Shown here: in pieces, positions 62,339-64,000 of the stretch | Position numbering within the stretch: the stretch's first letter is position 1 | How the letters are laid out: each line of letters starts with the position of its first letter | Assembly: GCA_023213395.1 (NCBI GenBank) | Contig: CM041465.1 | Coordinates: 181,357,741-181,421,740, forward strand | DNA length: 64,000 nt | Origin: Cycas panzhihuaensis | Taxonomy: Eukaryota; Cycadophyta | Direction: 5' to 3' | Translations under genes and position numbers: made by a program | The notes under the pieces: generated by a model | Database searches by the model: none | Seen by the model: the letters and a program-made list of their open reading frames with translations, nothing else | What the model was told of the DNA's origin: nothing

Positions 62339-63516
62339 TGTTGGGCACTATCTAAACTGTGTTGGTCTTGTGATTAAAGCTTTCAAGGGCTAATTAGGCA
62401 TATTGGGTGATTCCATATGCTTGTTAGGTAATATCTAAAGGTGGTTTGATAGTGGTAGGATGTATTGGGTTCATTCTTAGGGCATTAGACTATATTTAAA
62501 GGTTCTTTGGATATATTGGGTATCGAATCTTATGCATAGACAATAAAGATATCAGTGTCATCTTGATCTAGGAGTATCTACCATATGTCTATAGGAGAGA
62601 GAAAATGCTAGGAGGATCTACTATATATCTACAAGAGGTAGAAAATGCTAGAAGGATCTACCATATGTCTATAGGAGGCAGAAAATGCTAGGCATTGGCA
62701 TAACTGAAAGAGATAGGGCCAAATGATGTCAAACTAATATGAAATTTTGTGGAAAGGACGAAGACACATCCCACTACACGTGTGTAAAATGTGGGGTTCA
62801 AAAAATATCATTTGATTAGATTGCAAGCCTTATTTTATAGAAAATTAATCCCACAACCAATAAAAAAATAACAAATATATACTATTATTAAATCAAGAAA
62901 AATTGGATTAAATGATATCCAAATGAGCTAAAATTTTGAAATAAAGGGGACATGTGTACCTATGAGTGAACCAAATTTGAGCCTAATTGGAGTTCATTAA
63001 CCTTAGGTATCAAGCCAAAACTTTTAGGAATTGCATGAATGCCACTTAGACAACATGCATTCTAGTTGTTAGTGGTTGCACTTACATGATTGCCACTTGT
63101 TAAACATGCATTATAAGTTTCTTTCTATAAATTGAGCCCTCTTGAGCTTATTTATGTGGTTAGAGACTTGGTTCTTGAATGTGAAAGCCACTTGACTTGG
63201 GAGCATCCTTAGGGAAGCACTTAGAGGGTTGGAGGCCCCCATTATGGCATAATTGTATCATCTATTCCTTGTAACTTGACCATTCTTTTGCTAGTTATTT
63301 TTCTCCACAATTAAATGAAGATTTTTATAGTTTAATAAAATTATTACTCTTCTTTCCTTTAGAGAAATAATAAGTATAAATTATTTGGTATATAATTTCC
63401 TTTTGTGGGCTCATTCTTGTTTTGATGTTATTGGGAATTCTATACTAACACCCAAGATCTCAAGGATAAAGGTTAGTAATTGATTTCTTCACCAATTAAG
63501 ATATACTTTGGGATCA
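62339..63516 (+). repeat. 5' LTR of gypsy element G4 (limits approximate)
   Basis: The segment from TGTTGGGCAC (62339) to GGATCA (63516) precedes a primer-binding site and contains a TATA-like CTATAAAT at 63125-63132. Only one LTR is in the window, so both limits are inferred. Confidence 0.5.
62568..62687. repeat. Three 40-bp tandem repeats in the G4 LTR
   Basis: CTAGGAGTATCTACCATATG-type units start at 62568, 62608 and 62648, each 40 bp. Confidence 0.9.
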
Positions 63517-63522
63517 TATTTT

Positions 63523-63534
63523 TGGTATCAGAGC
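63523..63534 (+). other. G4 primer-binding site (tRNA-iMet)
   Basis: TGGTATCAGAGC, perfect match, followed by ATG. Confidence 0.88.
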
Positions 63535-63608
63535 ATGTGATCTTTGTTGTAGGGACTTGAACGATACAGACAAGGAAAGGATACTAAGAGAAAGGAGAAA
63601 CTTTTCTT

Positions 63609-64000
63609 ATGTTGCAATCACCAAGAAGACAAAGAGAGAATCCAAGCACCATGGATGAAAAAGAAGATGGAGAAATTAGATTTGAGAAGCTTGAGAAGAA
63701 CATAGAAGTCTTGATGCAAATGATGACCCAACTTCTACCTCTAGTCAAGGGCAAAGGCAAAAAGAAGGAAGTTAAAGGAGGATCCACATATGACCACAAC
63801 CATAAAGAGGAAGAGGAGGAGACCTTAAAGCACTAATTTGAAGAAAGCAATGGTACTTTATCTCATCAACCCTTCAAGGTGGAGGTAAAGTTGGACATTC
63901 CAACTTATGATGGAGAGGTAAATACTGAAACGCTGGACTATTAGTTAGATCAACTTGAAACCTAATTCACAATTTATGCTTATAATAATGCTCAAAAGCT
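63609..64000 (+). pseudogene. G4 gag, N-terminal part (runs off the right edge)
   Basis: ATG at 63609 opens a 75-codon frame with a charged, coiled-coil-like start (IRFEKLEKNIEVLMQMMTQL), a Lys-rich GKGKKKEVKGG stretch and an acidic end. After a stop at 63834 the frame continues FKVEVKLDIPTYDGEVNTETLDY, stop, LDQLETQFTIYAYNNAQK, a typical plant gypsy gag start (P-x-Y-D-G...W-L-x-x-L-E-x-x-F). Two stops, one at the expected Trp codon, show decay. Confidence 0.82.

Overview
The window looks like nuclear DNA of a land plant, most likely a seed plant with a large repeat-rich genome. The evidence is plant-type Ty1/copia and Ty3/gypsy retrotransposons primed by initiator tRNA-Met (several TGGTATCAGAGC sites), a plant L1-type LINE with a 3' RNase H domain, and one GT-AG spliced strictosidine synthase-like gene. 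The age and decay of the elements would suit a gymnosperm, but nothing seen here proves that. I saw no tRNA, rRNA or CRISPR locus.

Positions 1-38272 form one nest of retrotransposons. The outer element, called G1 here, is a minus-strand Ty3/gypsy element. Related LTR sequence sits at 4293-4657 and 37910-38272 in the same orientation, a polypurine tract abuts the first copy, and pol pieces lie at 9541-10684, 15208-17481 and 24711-24912. It is interrupted by four things. A minus-strand copia element (C0, 1-4281, running off the left edge) abuts or lies in its 3' LTR. A non-autonomous gypsy element (E1, 10690-15202) has 257-bp LTRs, gag and protease only, and a 5-bp target duplication AGATC. A plus-strand copia element (C1, 17482-24710) is of the same family as C0. 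A plus-strand gypsy element (G2, about 24913-35690) is itself split by a complete copia element (C2, 27739-33064, target duplication ATCCA). At three of these junctions (E1, C1 and C2) the interrupted host reading frame is restored when the insert is removed. G1 also carries an extra RNase H domain downstream of integrase and an antisense ORF-like stretch, as known for some Tat-lineage plant gypsy elements.

From 38273 to about 46050 lies a very decayed plus-strand gypsy element (G3) with gag, protease and integrase C-terminus but no visible reverse transcriptase; it seems to have a related antisense ORF at its 3' side. A tandem array of roughly 295-bp units follows (46130-47133 and 52972-53870). 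It is split by a near full-length minus-strand LINE (47134-52971) flanked by an 18-bp target duplication.

From 53871 to 58990 the DNA is AT-rich and gene-free, with two minisatellites (28-bp and 27-bp units). The only ordinary cellular gene is at 59006-60526 (minus): a strictosidine synthase-like / APMAP-type beta-propeller protein in six coding exons, with intact splice sites but no ATG in front of its predicted N-terminal membrane segment. After another gene-free stretch the window ends in the LTR, primer-binding site and gag start of a fourth gypsy element (G4, 62339-64000).

All transposon reading frames carry stops or frameshifts, so none of the copies appears able to move by itself. Domain calls rest on motifs read by eye.
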